Notes: generated by a model from the sequence alone, not told the origin. 64,000 bases of DNA from Gordionus sp. m RMFG-2023 (GCF_954871325.1 NC_088775.1:5195475-5259474); one strand, 5' to 3'; shown: positions 35,864 to 48,113, counted from the first letter of the stretch. Made by a program: numbers and translations.

Positions 35864-36879
35864 CTATATTATGGTGATGATAATTTGGTGGTGGGAATAA
35901 ATGAATTTAATATGCATTTTCTAAAAAGTAATTTCATATTTAATAAGTTGGTCTTTATTATTGGATATTTTATAAATATTAAAAATAAAGATTGATTGTA
36001 AATTAAGATTGTTATTTTTTTCAAAAATAAAATAGAATGCAAGAATGTATTCTAAAATAATAATAAAACAATTGTAAAAAATTTTAAAATTTAAAGTCCT
36101 GTTTTTTATAATAAGTTAGACAGACATTGTTATTAATTTTTGCTAGGAAATAATAATTAAACAAGATGCTTGTTGCAAAATATAAATAATATTAATAGGA
36201 AACTTATAGAATAAAATTACAGAAGATATTGCTAAAAACATGACGTGAATAATTTTTCTGAGTAAATTTATCACTAGATTCTCACTCAAATCTGAGTATT
36301 AATTAATACCCAATATTAACGACTTAGTTGAGATCATCCTACAATAGAATTAAATCAATTCAGCCAAAAATGATATATTCTGTCAATATAAGATTAATTG
36401 CGAGATTAAGCCATAGTAAAAAAAATTAAATACTAAATTTGATTAAATTAAATAATAGTAAGACTATTCTTTTTGAAGCGCTAATTCTAGTTTAGTGAAA
36501 TATATTTTTTTAAAATATCTTATTGAGCATAATTGATATCAGGTATGGTATGATATTTTTAAATAAACTATATTTACCTAACTTCATATACCTCAATTCG
36601 CATTTTTATCTTTCATGTTGAAATTTTGATAAGAATAATAATAATATTCAATTTACACCAAATATTTTTATTATTCATATATTTTTTTGTTTAATATAAA
36701 TCTGGACGAAGTTGGAAGAATAGTCTAAGGCACCCAGTTTGTCTAGTAAGAAAAAATTATCAATTAAAGGAGTTAAATTATATTCAGAAGTTGGTTTAGA
36801 GAATTGTTGTATAAAAAAATGGAAGATGATCCAAAAATAAAAATATGCATAAATTGGATATATTTATATCAGAGACCTA

Positions 36880-37100
36880 ATGCCCGGCCTAGATGGACTG
36901 GTCTATATTATATTTTTGTTAAGTATATCCAGGCCGGACTTAGAAATTCTTTTTAAAATTAAAAAAAATCTGGGCCTAACCTAAAAATATAAAACCTGGA
37001 CTACCGAGCCAAAAAAGTTTAAAAATATCTGAGCCGGGCCAGACTGGGCCAAAAAAATTTTAGATTAGGGGAGGTCCGGGCCAGGCCGTACAAAAGGTAC
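36880..37100. repeat. GGCC-rich MITE
   Basis: GC-rich blocks (GCCCGGCCTAG, CAGGCCGGAC, CCGGGCCAG, GGCCAGGCCG) alternate with A-runs. Same family as 23.62 and 61.59 kb. No reading frame. Target duplication not identified. Confidence 0.55.
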
Positions 37101-37619
37101 TATTGTAACTTTAATTTATTTATAACATTTACGTTTTAAAAATAATCATTAATGTGTAAGTATATTACACAAATGTATTTTTTTTAAATTCTTCATTGCT
37201 TGTGTTGAATCTAGAAGTTTAATTTATCAGAGGTGATGTATAGTCATATAATTTACGGTTAAATGGGAAGGTAAATTTTGGATTTGAGCTTGTTTAGAGA
37301 TAAACTAATAGTAGAGACATTTATTTCCAAATTATATTACGAATCTGATATTAGGTGACCAAATAATGGTTCCGAGATCTAGATCTAAAACCGACTGAAA
37401 AATTAATTTATGAATAGACAAGACAGAATAAAAGATGTCTTGTATTATACTTATATTGGTTCCCTAGTTAGATAGGTAATTTAAAATGTGAAAATGAGCA
37501 AGTGACTAATAGAATAGGGTAGGCAGGCATAATTCGCTACTGTTGTCTATTGCAACATGTAACAATAGCCTCTTTTAGACTAAGAGTATGAATCTAAATG
37601 TTTTTATTATGGTGTATAT

Positions 37620-38720
37620 ATATAGATAAATTCAAGAATCCGAACTAAAAAAATATAGGTTCGGTTCTGCTAAAAATAACGGTTAAAGGTTCAGATTAGG
37701 TTTTAGGAAATAAAAATATATGTTCGGTTTGAACTTCTAAAATCGGTTAGAAAACTTGCATATACACCTATATTTAAATAATGTATTAGGAACCACATTT
37801 TTTTTAATTTCATCATTAAATTAAAAAACACATACATAAAACGTTCATTTTTATTAATTGCACATTATAAAATATTATTTAATTTATAAATATAGCAAAA
37901 AAATATCAGTTATTAATTTTAATATTTAATAATATTTTTAAAATTTTTTATTAGCAACACAATTAATATATTTTCAAAATTTCTTGCACCAATTGCATCA
38001 ATAAGTAAATAATTTGTAATTGTTGAGGAATATTTTTCCACACTAACTTGAGCAGCCGAAACTAGCAATATAATATCATACAATTTATATAATTCAGAGT
38101 ATTGATTACTCTGATTTCGCTAATAGTTAAATATATACATCTTTATTTATTTAATCAAGATTCTTTAGAAAAATTAACTAAAATATTTATAGTATTCTTA
38201 ATTTTTGTAATAGATTTTGTTTGTTAATATTCTTTTCTAAGATGGCTGTGGTTTATGTATCTTCACTAGAATCCACCACTCATATAACTAAGTTTTTCTA
38301 TTATGTTATACCATATTTTAATAAATTTTATTGTCATCATCATTACTATACTCCATAAATAATTTTACCATCTTAATGAGATTTGTACCATTATCGATGT
38401 TTATAGTGTATATTTGTGAAATTTTGGTTTTACAATCATCTAATACTTTTAGTAAAAGGAGTAGATTTATTCAATCGGCGGGTTCAAACATTTCTTTCAT
38501 TGCTAGTTCTTTTGCCTTTTGAATATATTTTAAATTCATCCCAATATTGGACCTGTTCAGAAGTGTAACAACAGACAATTTTTGGGATAATAACTTTCCG
38601 TATTTCTTTGATTATATTTTGTATAATACTCAAAGCTAATTCTGCAATATTAGATATAATGTTTTGAGAATATTTATATATTACCTATGCCTTCTAAAAC
38701 AGGCTTAATTTTTTTAAACC
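37620..38720 (-). pseudogene. hAT transposase remnant, minus strand
   Basis: The minus strand reads KAKELAMKEMFEPAD and then QIYTINIDNGTNLIKMV (about 38340-38500), the hAT catalytic DNG region. About 350 bases further on is SAAQVSVEKYSS...NFENILIV (about 37945-38070), the C-terminal dimerisation region. Other parts are closed by stops. Downstream, 37620-37745 carries repeated GGTTCGG/CCGAAC-like blocks that may be this element's terminal region. Dead copy, family within hAT unclear. Confidence 0.6.
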
Positions 38721-38729
38721 GCTATAATC

Positions 38730-40345
38730 GATTAATTGGATGGGTCTATCATATGAAGTAACGAACTTGTTGCAATCATCATTTATTATTATTTTTATTT
38801 AGTTTACTTATATTGTTTGTTTTTTAATGCTTCTTCGATAGTCAGTTGACTTGATGCTATCTTAAACTTTTTTATTTTTTTGACTTTTATTGTGATATTT
38901 TGTTAATTTTGTCGAGTTCTAGAGAGCTGTTTCTTTTTCTGACTCTCTTGTTCTGTGATGTCTTTTCATTGTTGTGTCACAATCAGTAATATTACATTTT
39001 GATATGTCATTTATAATACTATATGTAAATTATTTATATAGTAGATTCAATCTATTTCTAGGCATCGATTAGGTTTGTATTGATAAATTATCTAAAATTG
39101 ATAAAATTATAAAAAAAAGTTATTACTTAGAATAGTTTCCACTAATTTATTCAGTATTTTATTAATCTTATTATTTATGAAATAGATATCATTCATACGT
39201 ATATAATTAAAAAGAAATAAACATCAACTCCTTTAGATAAATTTCATTAACATATAAATTATTTATTCGCACATAATTCAATCTTGAACTGGACATCAAT
39301 AAAAAAAACTTCACAGAATATACCCCTATTTAAACAAAGAAAATAAATTATGCTTTATACGGAAAAGAAACAATCATACTATGTAACTCATGAGATAAAA
39401 TATGCGCCCGGCAAACAAGTCAAATAGTAGAAATAATAATATCATCCAAAAATATCGTTACAATCTTTACAATTTCAGGATTTTGTCAAAATAAAATTAG
39501 AATATTCGTATTCCACCCAACTTTTTTCACAGATAATTATCACATTTTGTAAAATAATAATTATTTCCAATATTAATCGTGTTATAATTATTATTTTTAA
39601 CCTAGCGTCCAAAAATAATTAAAATACTTTCAACATATCTAATTATGTGGCAAGTCTTTTTAATCTTATAGATAGAAAATACAAAAATTTCTAAAAAAGT
39701 TTTGGACATAACCTAATCTAAATAGCAATATAATTATTTTTAAAAAATTAATTTTTATATAGTATAAGTGTTAAGCGGCACCTTACGGATTAATATATAT
39801 AAATTAAGTTTTTGATATATTTTAATTTAGTTATTTTATTTCAACACATATAAGTTTTCTTTTATAAAAACAAATATTTAAATATTTTTTATAAAATTAA
39901 TTAATAATAATGATAAATATCTTTATTGAATAAAAGAGAAATTCTTTATTTTATAATATACAATTAGCTAATTCATTTAATTGAAATACGAAACATCTAA
40001 TAAAATTAAAAATAGCAATTACATTCATGGAAGTTATTGTAAAATTAATTTTAATTAATATTTTTTTAAAAATAGAATAATATGATAAATTAATAATATA
40101 ATATTATTTATATATGTTTTTGATCCAGCATAGAGTTTAAAAATATTCCGCATAATATTTTATTCCAAATTGAAGTATAAAAAATTTTTAATTTATTATG
40201 AAATATCTATTTAAATGGCAATTATGGATTTTTGTATTTAATTTTTCGCCATGAAAAACATCTGGTTTGGGAAAGGGGCTAAAGTTTTATTTCTTTTTCA
40301 TATAAACTTTTATAGCAGCTATAATTTGTAGATATTTGGATGTGC
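38730..40345. other. Intergenic, no gene seen
   Basis: Very AT-rich with no open frame worth calling and no repeat ends recognised. Confidence 0.6.
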
Positions 40346-40349
40346 ATGA

Positions 40350-40525
40350 ATAGCGTCTACATGGCACAAAATTTGATGGAGGTAAACCCCTTTACAAAAT
40401 TTACCCCTGACCTCCCCAAAAAAATTCCGCGGCCTTCATATTTTCCAAATCATTATATTATTGTGATATTATTAAAGATAATCTTATAATAAGCTACCAT
40501 TTATAATCTCAGAACAAAATTTTAA
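40350..40525. repeat. MITE fragment, CAGCGTCTACATGA family
   Basis: Starts TAGCGTCTACATGGCAC and shares the following CCCCxxxAAAAAAATT...GCGGCC layout with 42362-42480. The far end is missing. The oldest of the three copies by appearance. Confidence 0.55.
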
Positions 40526-40529
40526 TTAC

Positions 40530-41460
40530 ATCCTATCAAGATAGGCTAGAAAAAGCAATCAAATCTCTAATTCTTCCTAATAATCAATAGGCAATTGAAA
40601 ATCTGTTTGGGCCATTCCATTGGGATTGATCATTGAATGAGAAGAAAATATAATCTGGAAATCTTTAATAACTTTGGATGTTTGCTAATTATTCAATAAA
40701 GAATAAATTTAAAATTTGTTTACCTATCGAAAATCTTATTTTTAATAATAATATTTAAAGTATTTTGCTAAAATTTAAAATAAATTATTATATTCTTACT
40801 GAAATTTATTATTAAAATTAAACATATATCTTAACCTCTATACTTTTAGAAAATTAACAAATAAGAATAATATTAAAATTTTACTTGGGAAATTGGAAAA
40901 TATTATGGCATAAAAATTAATAAGAAGGCTTAAAGGTTAAGAAGTAAAAATTTATAGTTTTTTATTACTTGTTAATAGACAAACCATACGAATCAATTAT
41001 TAAATTTGAAAAAAATATAACTCAAATCAAAAACTACCCCCCCCCCAAATCAATACCTACCCTATCTCAAGGGGCTCAACTAAAAAAAATTTGTGGGGGC
41101 TTCACCCCCCAAAGCCCCTAATTGTCCGCTTTTGCCCGGCCTTCGGCTAGGTTCTATACTAATAGATTTGTTAAATATGGAATAAAATTATTTAATTTAT
41201 ACTAAGGTGTTGTATAGCATAAATTGTAATTTATTTTATTCATTCATTGTATTCTATAAAGTATTTCCTATTAATATATTAAATAATTAACTCAATTAAT
41301 TTTTAAAAAATATATATATATAGATATTTTAATAGACCATAGAAAGATTGTAATTTTGTAATATTTTTAATAAAAATAAATTTCCATTTATACATAATTC
41401 CCTGCTTACCTTAACAATATTATACTTTTTTTAAATTCGCTAACTCTGAACATTTATTCT
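40530..41460. other. Intergenic with a C/G-run patch
   Basis: No gene. A patch at 41035-41150 has C-runs, GGGGGCTTCACCCCCCAAAGCCCC and TTGCCCGGCCTTCGGCTAGG, typical of the end of a G/C-run MITE, but its partner end was not found. Confidence 0.45.
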
Positions 41461-41465
41461 GAATT

Positions 41466-41861
41466 TCATATTTTGTCATTTATTATATTATGCATACAAA
41501 GTAAACTAGCATATAAATAATTAAAACAATACACAATTCTAAAATAATATTTTTTAATACAAAATCTATTTATTACAGTATAAAATATTTTCGATTGCTG
41601 ATCTAAAAAAAATTTCTGTCTGAGAAATTTCATGTGATAAAAAGGGTTAAATAATTCATACATACGCATAAATTGATAATGGTTTTTAAAAACCACATAA
41701 TATAATATAATTCTTAGCAACTTATATTGACAAAAGGTCGAGAAACTAATATAACTTTCTGTTAACATTCTAGACAATGTATTATAAAATGGACTAATAA
41801 GGAAAAATTTATAGGCATAACCAAATAAACAATTCCTGAAGAAGAGAATATAAACGGCCAA
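41466..41861 (-). CDS. Unrecognised long open frame (132 codons with stop)
   Basis: An open frame of this length is unusual in DNA this AT-rich. It begins with TTG rather than ATG; the first internal ATG gives about 100 codons starting MLTESYISF. The peptide is very rich in Phe, Tyr, Ile and Leu (for example RIILYYVVFKNHYQFMR) and could be an exon of a membrane protein or chance. No splice context is convincing and no family is recognised. Confidence 0.25.
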   Translation of the reverse strand: MAVYILFFRNCLFGYAYKFFLISPFYNTLSRMLTESYISFSTFCQYKLLRIILYYVVFKNHYQFMRMYELFNPFYHMKFLRQKFFLDQQSKIFYTVINRFCIKKYYFRIVYCFNYLYASLLCMHNIINDKI

Positions 41862-42361
41862 TCCAAATCATAAAATTATAGGTGGTTAGAGCTTCATCTT
41901 AGATGACATGATGGAAACTAGATAAGTAATCGAGAAATTATTGTGAGGTATTAAATTTATAAAATATTATCCTGAATTATAATGATATATAAACGACTAC
42001 ACAGTTAACCATTATTGCCTATAAAATATGCAATTATATGCTCTCAGCAGCTGTAGTAATAAGAAATTACATAGCCACACAAATAATGGATGCTGGTTAA
42101 TTTGCAGTAATAGCCATGTCACTAACAATGTTAACTCATATCAGATTTTATTATGTTAGATAAATTGATAAACAGAAACACTAAAAATCTTTAGAAGATA
42201 TTATGCAAATATATTAAAGCCATAAGTTATTTACACGGCAGGGATGTCATATTAGAAATAAAACATTTTGTAACTATAAAATAAGAAAAAGAGTGATATG
42301 ATAAAAACAATTAAGATATTATATATTATTGTCGCAACATCTCTAGTTGGTATATTATATC

Positions 42362-42917
42362 CAGCGTCTACATGACAGGATTTTCACTGGATGCAAACCC
42401 CCTTCAATATGCCTACCCCCTTAAAAAAAATTAGCACCTTCGGCCGCCATGTTTCCTTATTTTTAATTTCGCCTTTTTTATTATAATGATACTTTTAAGA
42501 AAATTTATAAAGAATAACATAAATTATTTTATCTATACTACCAATTATCGGCATTTTGTGAATATAAAGGAATTATTTTTTAGGTACATGAATTCATTAT
42601 TATAGCATTATAAGCTTGCTGAAAATGTCTACACCTTTTATATTATATTTGAAAGGATAGCAGAAAGTTTTATTTGGAAAATAATGTCTATGATTGTTTG
42701 CAATATATAGATTTGGTTCATGAATTGTATTATAATAGGTCAATAATAAAAGTATTAATTATATAGCAATAAATTTTTTCATTTTTGATGTCAAAATTTA
42801 ATAGATAACCCCTAAAAAATTTATCCTACCCCCATTAAAGCCGCTTACCCCCTACCCCCTCAAAAAAATAGGATGCAAACTGTTCCTACCTTCCCCCCCC
42901 CGTTCATGTAGACGCTG
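42362..42917. mobile_element. MITE, CAGCGTCTACATGA family, copy B (hAT-type)
   Basis: Starts CAGCGTCTACATGA and ends TCATGTAGACGCTG, flanked by a perfect 8-bp duplication ATTATATC (42354-42361 and 42918-42925). 556 bases, reversed relative to the copy at 21883. G/C-run blocks lie just inside both ends, including a run of nine C residues. No transposase. The 8-bp duplication and CAG...CTG ends fit hAT mobilisation. Confidence 0.9.
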
Positions 42918-43275
42918 ATTATATCTTAAAATAATAGTGGTTTGTAAAAATATCAAAAATATACTCGTATTAAAAACTTAACTCAAAATTTAATAATAAT
43001 TATAAATAAATAGATGGCGTTAAATATTTAAATGCAAATTATTATTTATATTTATTATTAAAAGCATTTATTAGTAAAAAATATTAAAATATTAACTGTA
43101 ATATATTTATACTGTCAAATAAGTGTGTAAAAGTGGCAGTTTACCTAATAATTTATAGACAATTATATATAATATAGGATTTGTCTACTTCAATGACATT
43201 AATACTATAGACTGCCGATCGTAATGCTAAAATCAAATTTGAAGTGGCAAAAATTGAAGTGACTGGTGGCCATCA

Positions 43276-43533
43276 TGAATATGTGCCGGTGAATAATAAA
43301 TAAGTTTTATTAACTTTATTAAATAAAAAATATATTTTATTAACTCCTTTCTTTTTCTTTTGTTAAGGTATTTATACCTTTTCTAAAATATAAATTAGAA
43401 TATAAACAAATATAACAAAGTAAAATAATATATAAAAAAGTAAGGTTACGCCGTTTATAAAATTAGATTATAACAAAATAATAAAAGTTCAAATGCAAAA
43501 AAACAAAAAATAAAATAAAGGAATAACACAACA
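43276..43533 (-). repeat. 3' LTR of the gypsy element
   Basis: 258 bases, same length as the other LTR and differing by about one base by eye. Plus-strand view starts TGAATATGTGCC and ends ACACAACA. Confidence 0.95.
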
Positions 43534-43939
43534 TTCCCCCTCTTCTGATAATTTCATCGGAGAAGTCATAGAGAGTTTGTTGTTCACGTGGTTTATAATT
43601 TTGGTAATCAAGTTGTATCACAAATCATCATAACGTTGGCTTGTCCAATCGTTGGTTTGTATAATTCGATTTTGCACGGTGGTTTGTTTAAATCGCAAGC
43701 TTGATATCCATATCGTAAATTGTCTCCATTGATCATAGCTTGTTTGACAGTACTCAATTGTTAATTATCATTTTTCCAAAATTGTTATTATCATAAATAA
43801 GTTGCGAATAAGAAATAATAGTTCATCATAAGAATAAATGAAGAATGATAAATCAATAAGATTGTTATATTTTTAGCGTTTTAATATAAGCGTTTTAATA
43901 TTTAATTTAGTTTATGCAATTTAATATTTATTTTATATT

Positions 43940-46900
43940 TTAAGTTACATAGTCTTTTAAATAAGCAGGTTTATTTTTAATTCGCACAGGTCTAGAGATA
44001 GGTGTTATATCATTATTATCAGTAATTTTTATATTTTTGTCCATACTTCCCTCCTTAAAAGAATCCTTAGAGTCATTGTTAATAATTATGTTAAAACAGT
44101 TTCTAATTCTTATTTGATCTAAATGTCTCCTCAAAATACCTTTCTCAGTCTTAATTTGGAACATCATGTCACTTTCCTTATGTGTGATAATACCTTTGCA
44201 CCATTTATCATCACCTTGTATTTTATACCAAACAAAATCTCCTACGTTAAAAGTTCTATTTCGTGGTAAAGTGACGTTTATTTTATTCTTCTTTTCCTCC
44301 ATCGGTTTTAATAAGTCCCATTTAATTCTAATATCTCGATTAAACATTCTCTGTGATGGTGTAACTCCTGTAGTATCATTACGCGTATTTCTGTAATTAA
44401 GTAAAAATTTGCTAAGTGCGATATCTGGGTCTATTTTAATATTCCTTTTCATGTGTGTTTTGAACGTTCTAACCATGCGTTCAACCTGGCCATTAGATTG
44501 CTGGTGATAAGCAGATGTAAGCACATGTTTAATACCAAAATTGTTGCAAAATTTTTCAAAATCGTTACTCGTAAAGTTAGTACCGTTATCAGTAACTATA
44601 GTTTCAGGTATTCCGTATAGCGAAATAGTTTTAAAGATTTCTTTTAAAGTAACATTAGTCGTAATATTTTTAACAGGAATAATAATTGGAAATTTGCTGT
44701 AGGCATCGACTATTATCAACCAATTTTTTTTGAAAAACGGACCCGCATAATCTATATGTATCCTTTCAAACGGTTTAGTTGCCGAAACCCATGGTTTTTG
44801 TATTTTTATAGGATTATCGTGATATATATTACAATCGTCACAACTTTTCACTTCCATAACAATATCATTATTTATGCCAGGCCACCACATGTAATCTTTG
44901 GCTAAGGATTTGATTTTTCCTGCTCCCAAGTGACCTTCATGTAATGACTGTAGTATAGTTTTTCTCATAGAAGACGGAATTATAATTTTATTGCTTTTGT
45001 AAAGACAATCTTTAATTATACTTAATTCCAATTCAATGTTTTTATAAATATTATTCATTATAGGTCTGTTATTATTAATATCATTTATGACTTGTTTTAA
45101 TTCCGTATCTTTCAAAGTTTCATCACGGATTTGATCAAAGTTAATAGGTAAATCCTCATATTCATTTATAATGGTTACATTTTCAATAGTTTCATCACGA
45201 CATTCTTGTGGTAATCTTGAAAGGCAATCAGGAACAACATTATATTTACCGGCTTTATACTTTATATTAAAATCATATCCTCCTAATGTAATATTCCACT
45301 TCTGGAGTCTTAATGACATGGTGCTATTATCCTTGAGACCCTTGGTGAAGATGTGAACTAGAGGCTTATGGTCAGTAATAATTGTAAATTTTGTGCCGAT
45401 TAAATATTCCTGAAATCTCTTTATGGCAAACATTATAGCGAGAGCCTCACGCTCAATATTGGTATAATTCATTTCAGATTTTAATAAAGTTCTCGACGCG
45501 AAAGCTATAGGTTTTTCTTTACCATCTTTTTCAATATGAAATAGTACAGCTCCTAAACCACACTTTGATGCGTCAGTGGCTATCCCTATAGGTAATTCAG
45601 GGTTAAAATATGTCAAAGCAGGTGGAAGACTAATTAACTTCTTTAGATCATTAAAACTTTTAGAGTGTTCTAGATTCCAAGCCCATTTTTCTTTATTGAC
45701 AATCTTATAAAGAGGATCGGCAATTTCCGCAAAATTGTTCAAAAATTTTCTATAGTAGCCAGCCATTCCCAGAAATGTTGATAATTCAGCAGCTGATTTT
45801 GGTTCTGGCATATTAATTATTGCTTCAATTTTGTCGTGATTAGCATGAATCCCCTTAGCGTCAATATCATGACCCAGGAACCTCACTTTGTTTTTAAAGA
45901 ACACACTTTTATTAAAGTTAGGTATTAGCCCAAACGATGATATTCTATTAAACACTTTTTTTATGTTGTTTAGGTGGGCTTCATCGTTTTTTCCAGTTAT
46001 AAGTAAATCATCAATATAAAATATAACGTCATCCATGTCCCCGAAGATTTGATCCATAATCTGTTGAAAAATTGCAGATGAGGTCTTAAGCCCAAAAGGA
46101 AGTCTAGTAAATTGGTAATATCCCTTATGCGTAGATATGGTTAAAATATTTCTGCAACTTTTATCAATTGGAATCTGTAAGAAAGCATTTTTAAAGTCAA
46201 TCTTCGTAAATTTCTTTCCTTCCGAAAGTTTAGCAATTAGATCATTAATTCGTGGTAGAGGGTATCTAAAGTCTTCTAGAGCTGGGTTTACAGTATCCTT
46301 AAAATCAGCGCAAAGCCTAATGCTCCCATCTTCTTTATAGACAGCAGTAACAGGACTTGCCCATCGGACATCATTCACCGGCTCAATAATTTTATCATGT
46401 ATCCATTTTTTAAGTTCATTACTAACAAGATTAATTTTTGAATAAGGAATACGTCTAGGCGGTATAATTTTAGGTTGGGCATCATTTCTTAAATGTAACT
46501 TGACACTTGCTTTGTTGATTGGCCCATTAGTTAATTTCGATTCACACTCTTTAATCAATTTTTTTATTTCATCTTCGTAATTAGTGTCAATATTTGCTAT
46601 AAATTTATTTAAAATATTTTTGAAAGCATTGATCCACATACGTCCCAACAAGGAATTTTTACTTGATTCAACCACTACCGCTTGTAAATATTTGGACATA
46701 CCATCATAAGTCACTTTAACTTGAGTAGTTCCTATGATTTTGATTAATTTCCCGTCATAAGCAGTGAGTTGTAGCTCGGATTTCTTAAGATCTCTAATAC
46801 CAAGTTTTTTAGCCAGACCATGAGGTATGATAGTGTATTTGGATCCAGTGTCCACTTGCATACAAGTAACAACATCGTTCACTTTTACAGTAGTCATAAA

Positions 46901-48037
46901 TGCGTTATCATTGTCATTAATCACGTCACCAGATAAATTGTTGACATTAAAATCATTATCATCTTTGTTCTTTGTAGAATCAACTTTCTCTTCAATAATT
47001 TCTTCAATATTCATGTTGTAATCATTATTGTATTGTATTTGCTTTTTATTATTTTCGTCGCCACTTCTATAATTATTTGAGTTGTTATTATATTGTATTT
47101 GCTTTCTCTGAATATTATCATTACCTCTATAATTATTTGAGTTGTTGTTATATTGTATTTGCTTTCTCTGATACTTATCATTACCTCTATAATTATCTGA
47201 GTTGTTGTAATAAGATTGGTAATTGTTACGATTTCCGTCACCGTATTGGATTTGTTTTCTTTGATTATAATCATACCATGTATTATTTCTACCAAAATTC
47301 GATTGATTATTATTATTATAGCGATAATTGTTATAGTTATAATTGTTATAATTATCGTGGTATCGCGAATTATTATTACCATAATTGTATCTAAAATTAT
47401 TATTGTAATTCCCATTTCTATATCTATTATCATAATTATTTCTAAAATTATTTCGAAAATTATTATCATTTCTACTGCAAAAATTTTTATCTTTATCGGA
47501 TTTTTTATCATTATTTATATAACTTATATCATTATCCTCAGACTTAATATTACTAGAGTCCAGTTTCACCCCTAATTCCACCATCTGATTCAATGTAAGG
47601 TCAAAATTTTTGGAGAATTTATATTTAATTTTATCGTTTAAAGTAGATGTCCGTAATTTCTCTTTTAATCTACTATCGTCCAAAAAATTACATTTCTTAT
47701 GAAGTTTCGATACTCTAATGTACCATAACATAAAACTCTCTGATGAGTTTTGTTGAAGAAGATTAAATTTATTAATTAAAGTATTTAAATTTAGCGCTGG
47801 TAAAAGATAGGTTAACTTTTTAATCACAATTTTAAGATCTAAAATATCGGTATCAGAACAAATTGCCTTAATGTCGTCAAAAACTTCGTCTGATAAATTA
47901 TTAAGCAAAGTATTAATTTTAATAGAGTCCGATAATGTACTGGTCGAAAAGTAATTTAATATTCTGTCTAAATAAATTTCAGTAAGAGGACCCACTAACT
48001 TAGGGATCTTATGTGTAAATTCTTGTTTAATTTCCAT
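43940..48037 (-). CDS. Gag-pol polyprotein of the whole gypsy element
   Basis: A single 1365-codon frame starting at ATG 45 codons upstream of a conserved-looking gag core. Order: gag (about residues 1-180); an Asn/Tyr/Arg-rich linker with four imperfect RKQIQY repeats (about 190-345), presumably nucleic-acid binding in place of a zinc knuckle; aspartic protease with MQVDTGSKYTIIP (about 394). Then come reverse transcriptase with FYIDDLL (about 673), RNase H with ATDASKCGLGAVL (about 825), integrase H-H-C-C (HEGHLGAGK...CDDC, about 1015-1050), integrase core with TDNGTNF (about 1150) and HQQSNGQVER, and a C-terminal chromo-like region. All catalytic signatures are present. Gag and pol are fused in one frame with no frameshift site needed. 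Confidence 0.95.
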   Translation of the reverse strand: MEIKQEFTHKIPKLVGPLTEIYLDRILNYFSTSTLSDSIKINTLLNNLSDEVFDDIKAICSDTDILDLKIVIKKLTYLLPALNLNTLINKFNLLQQNSSESFMLWYIRVSKLHKKCNFLDDSRLKEKLRTSTLNDKIKYKFSKNFDLTLNQMVELGVKLDSSNIKSEDNDISYINNDKKSDKDKNFCSRNDNNFRNNFRNNYDNRYRNGNYNNNFRYNYGNNNSRYHDNYNNYNYNNYRYNNNNQSNFGRNNTWYDYNQRKQIQYGDGNRNNYQSYYNNSDNYRGNDKYQRKQIQYNNNSNNYRGNDNIQRKQIQYNNNSNNYRSGDENNKKQIQYNNDYNMNIEEIIEEKVDSTKNKDDNDFNVNNLSGDVINDNDNAFMTTVKVNDVVTCMQVDTGSKYTIIPHGLAKKLGIRDLKKSELQLTAYDGKLIKIIGTTQVKVTYDGMSKYLQAVVVESSKNSLLGRMWINAFKNILNKFIANIDTNYEDEIKKLIKECESKLTNGPINKASVKLHLRNDAQPKIIPPRRIPYSKINLVSNELKKWIHDKIIEPVNDVRWASPVTAVYKEDGSIRLCADFKDTVNPALEDFRYPLPRINDLIAKLSEGKKFTKIDFKNAFLQIPIDKSCRNILTISTHKGYYQFTRLPFGLKTSSAIFQQIMDQIFGDMDDVIFYIDDLLITGKNDEAHLNNIKKVFNRISSFGLIPNFNKSVFFKNKVRFLGHDIDAKGIHANHDKIEAIINMPEPKSAAELSTFLGMAGYYRKFLNNFAEIADPLYKIVNKEKWAWNLEHSKSFNDLKKLISLPPALTYFNPELPIGIATDASKCGLGAVLFHIEKDGKEKPIAFASRTLLKSEMNYTNIEREALAIMFAIKRFQEYLIGTKFTIITDHKPLVHIFTKGLKDNSTMSLRLQKWNITLGGYDFNIKYKAGKYNVVPDCLSRLPQECRDETIENVTIINEYEDLPINFDQIRDETLKDTELKQVINDINNNRPIMNNIYKNIELELSIIKDCLYKSNKIIIPSSMRKTILQSLHEGHLGAGKIKSLAKDYMWWPGINNDIVMEVKSCDDCNIYHDNPIKIQKPWVSATKPFERIHIDYAGPFFKKNWLIIVDAYSKFPIIIPVKNITTNVTLKEIFKTISLYGIPETIVTDNGTNFTSNDFEKFCNNFGIKHVLTSAYHQQSNGQVERMVRTFKTHMKRNIKIDPDIALSKFLLNYRNTRNDTTGVTPSQRMFNRDIRIKWDLLKPMEEKKNKINVTLPRNRTFNVGDFVWYKIQGDDKWCKGIITHKESDMMFQIKTEKGILRRHLDQIRIRNCFNIIINNDSKDSFKEGSMDKNIKITDNNDITPISRPVRIKNKPAYLKDYVT

Positions 48038-48113
48038 ATTTAATTAATAAGACACATATATAAGCAATTATAATATTTATTATTTTATCAATTCAAATTT
48101 TTGGTATAGCTAT

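Larger units (their letters stand above)
31400..36420 (+). repeat. Segmental duplication, copy B
   Basis: Collinear with 19.5-24.77 kb. Starts within degenerate satellite subunits (TTTTATGACCACTC near 31465). It lacks the three MITEs found in copy A but has about 500-600 bases of its own near 34.86-35.5 kb and about 300 bases near 36.06-36.37 kb. Confidence 0.8.

Noticed and set aside
42880-42905. A regulatory G-quadruplex signal
   Set aside because: The C-run belongs to the end of the MITE at 42362-42917, and a single homopolymer run is not enough.
47011-47575. Open frames on both strands and in a second frame inside gag-pol (Ile/Met-rich and Tyr-rich)
   Set aside because: They are shadows of the Asn/Tyr/Arg-rich linker; low-complexity codons keep the other frames open.
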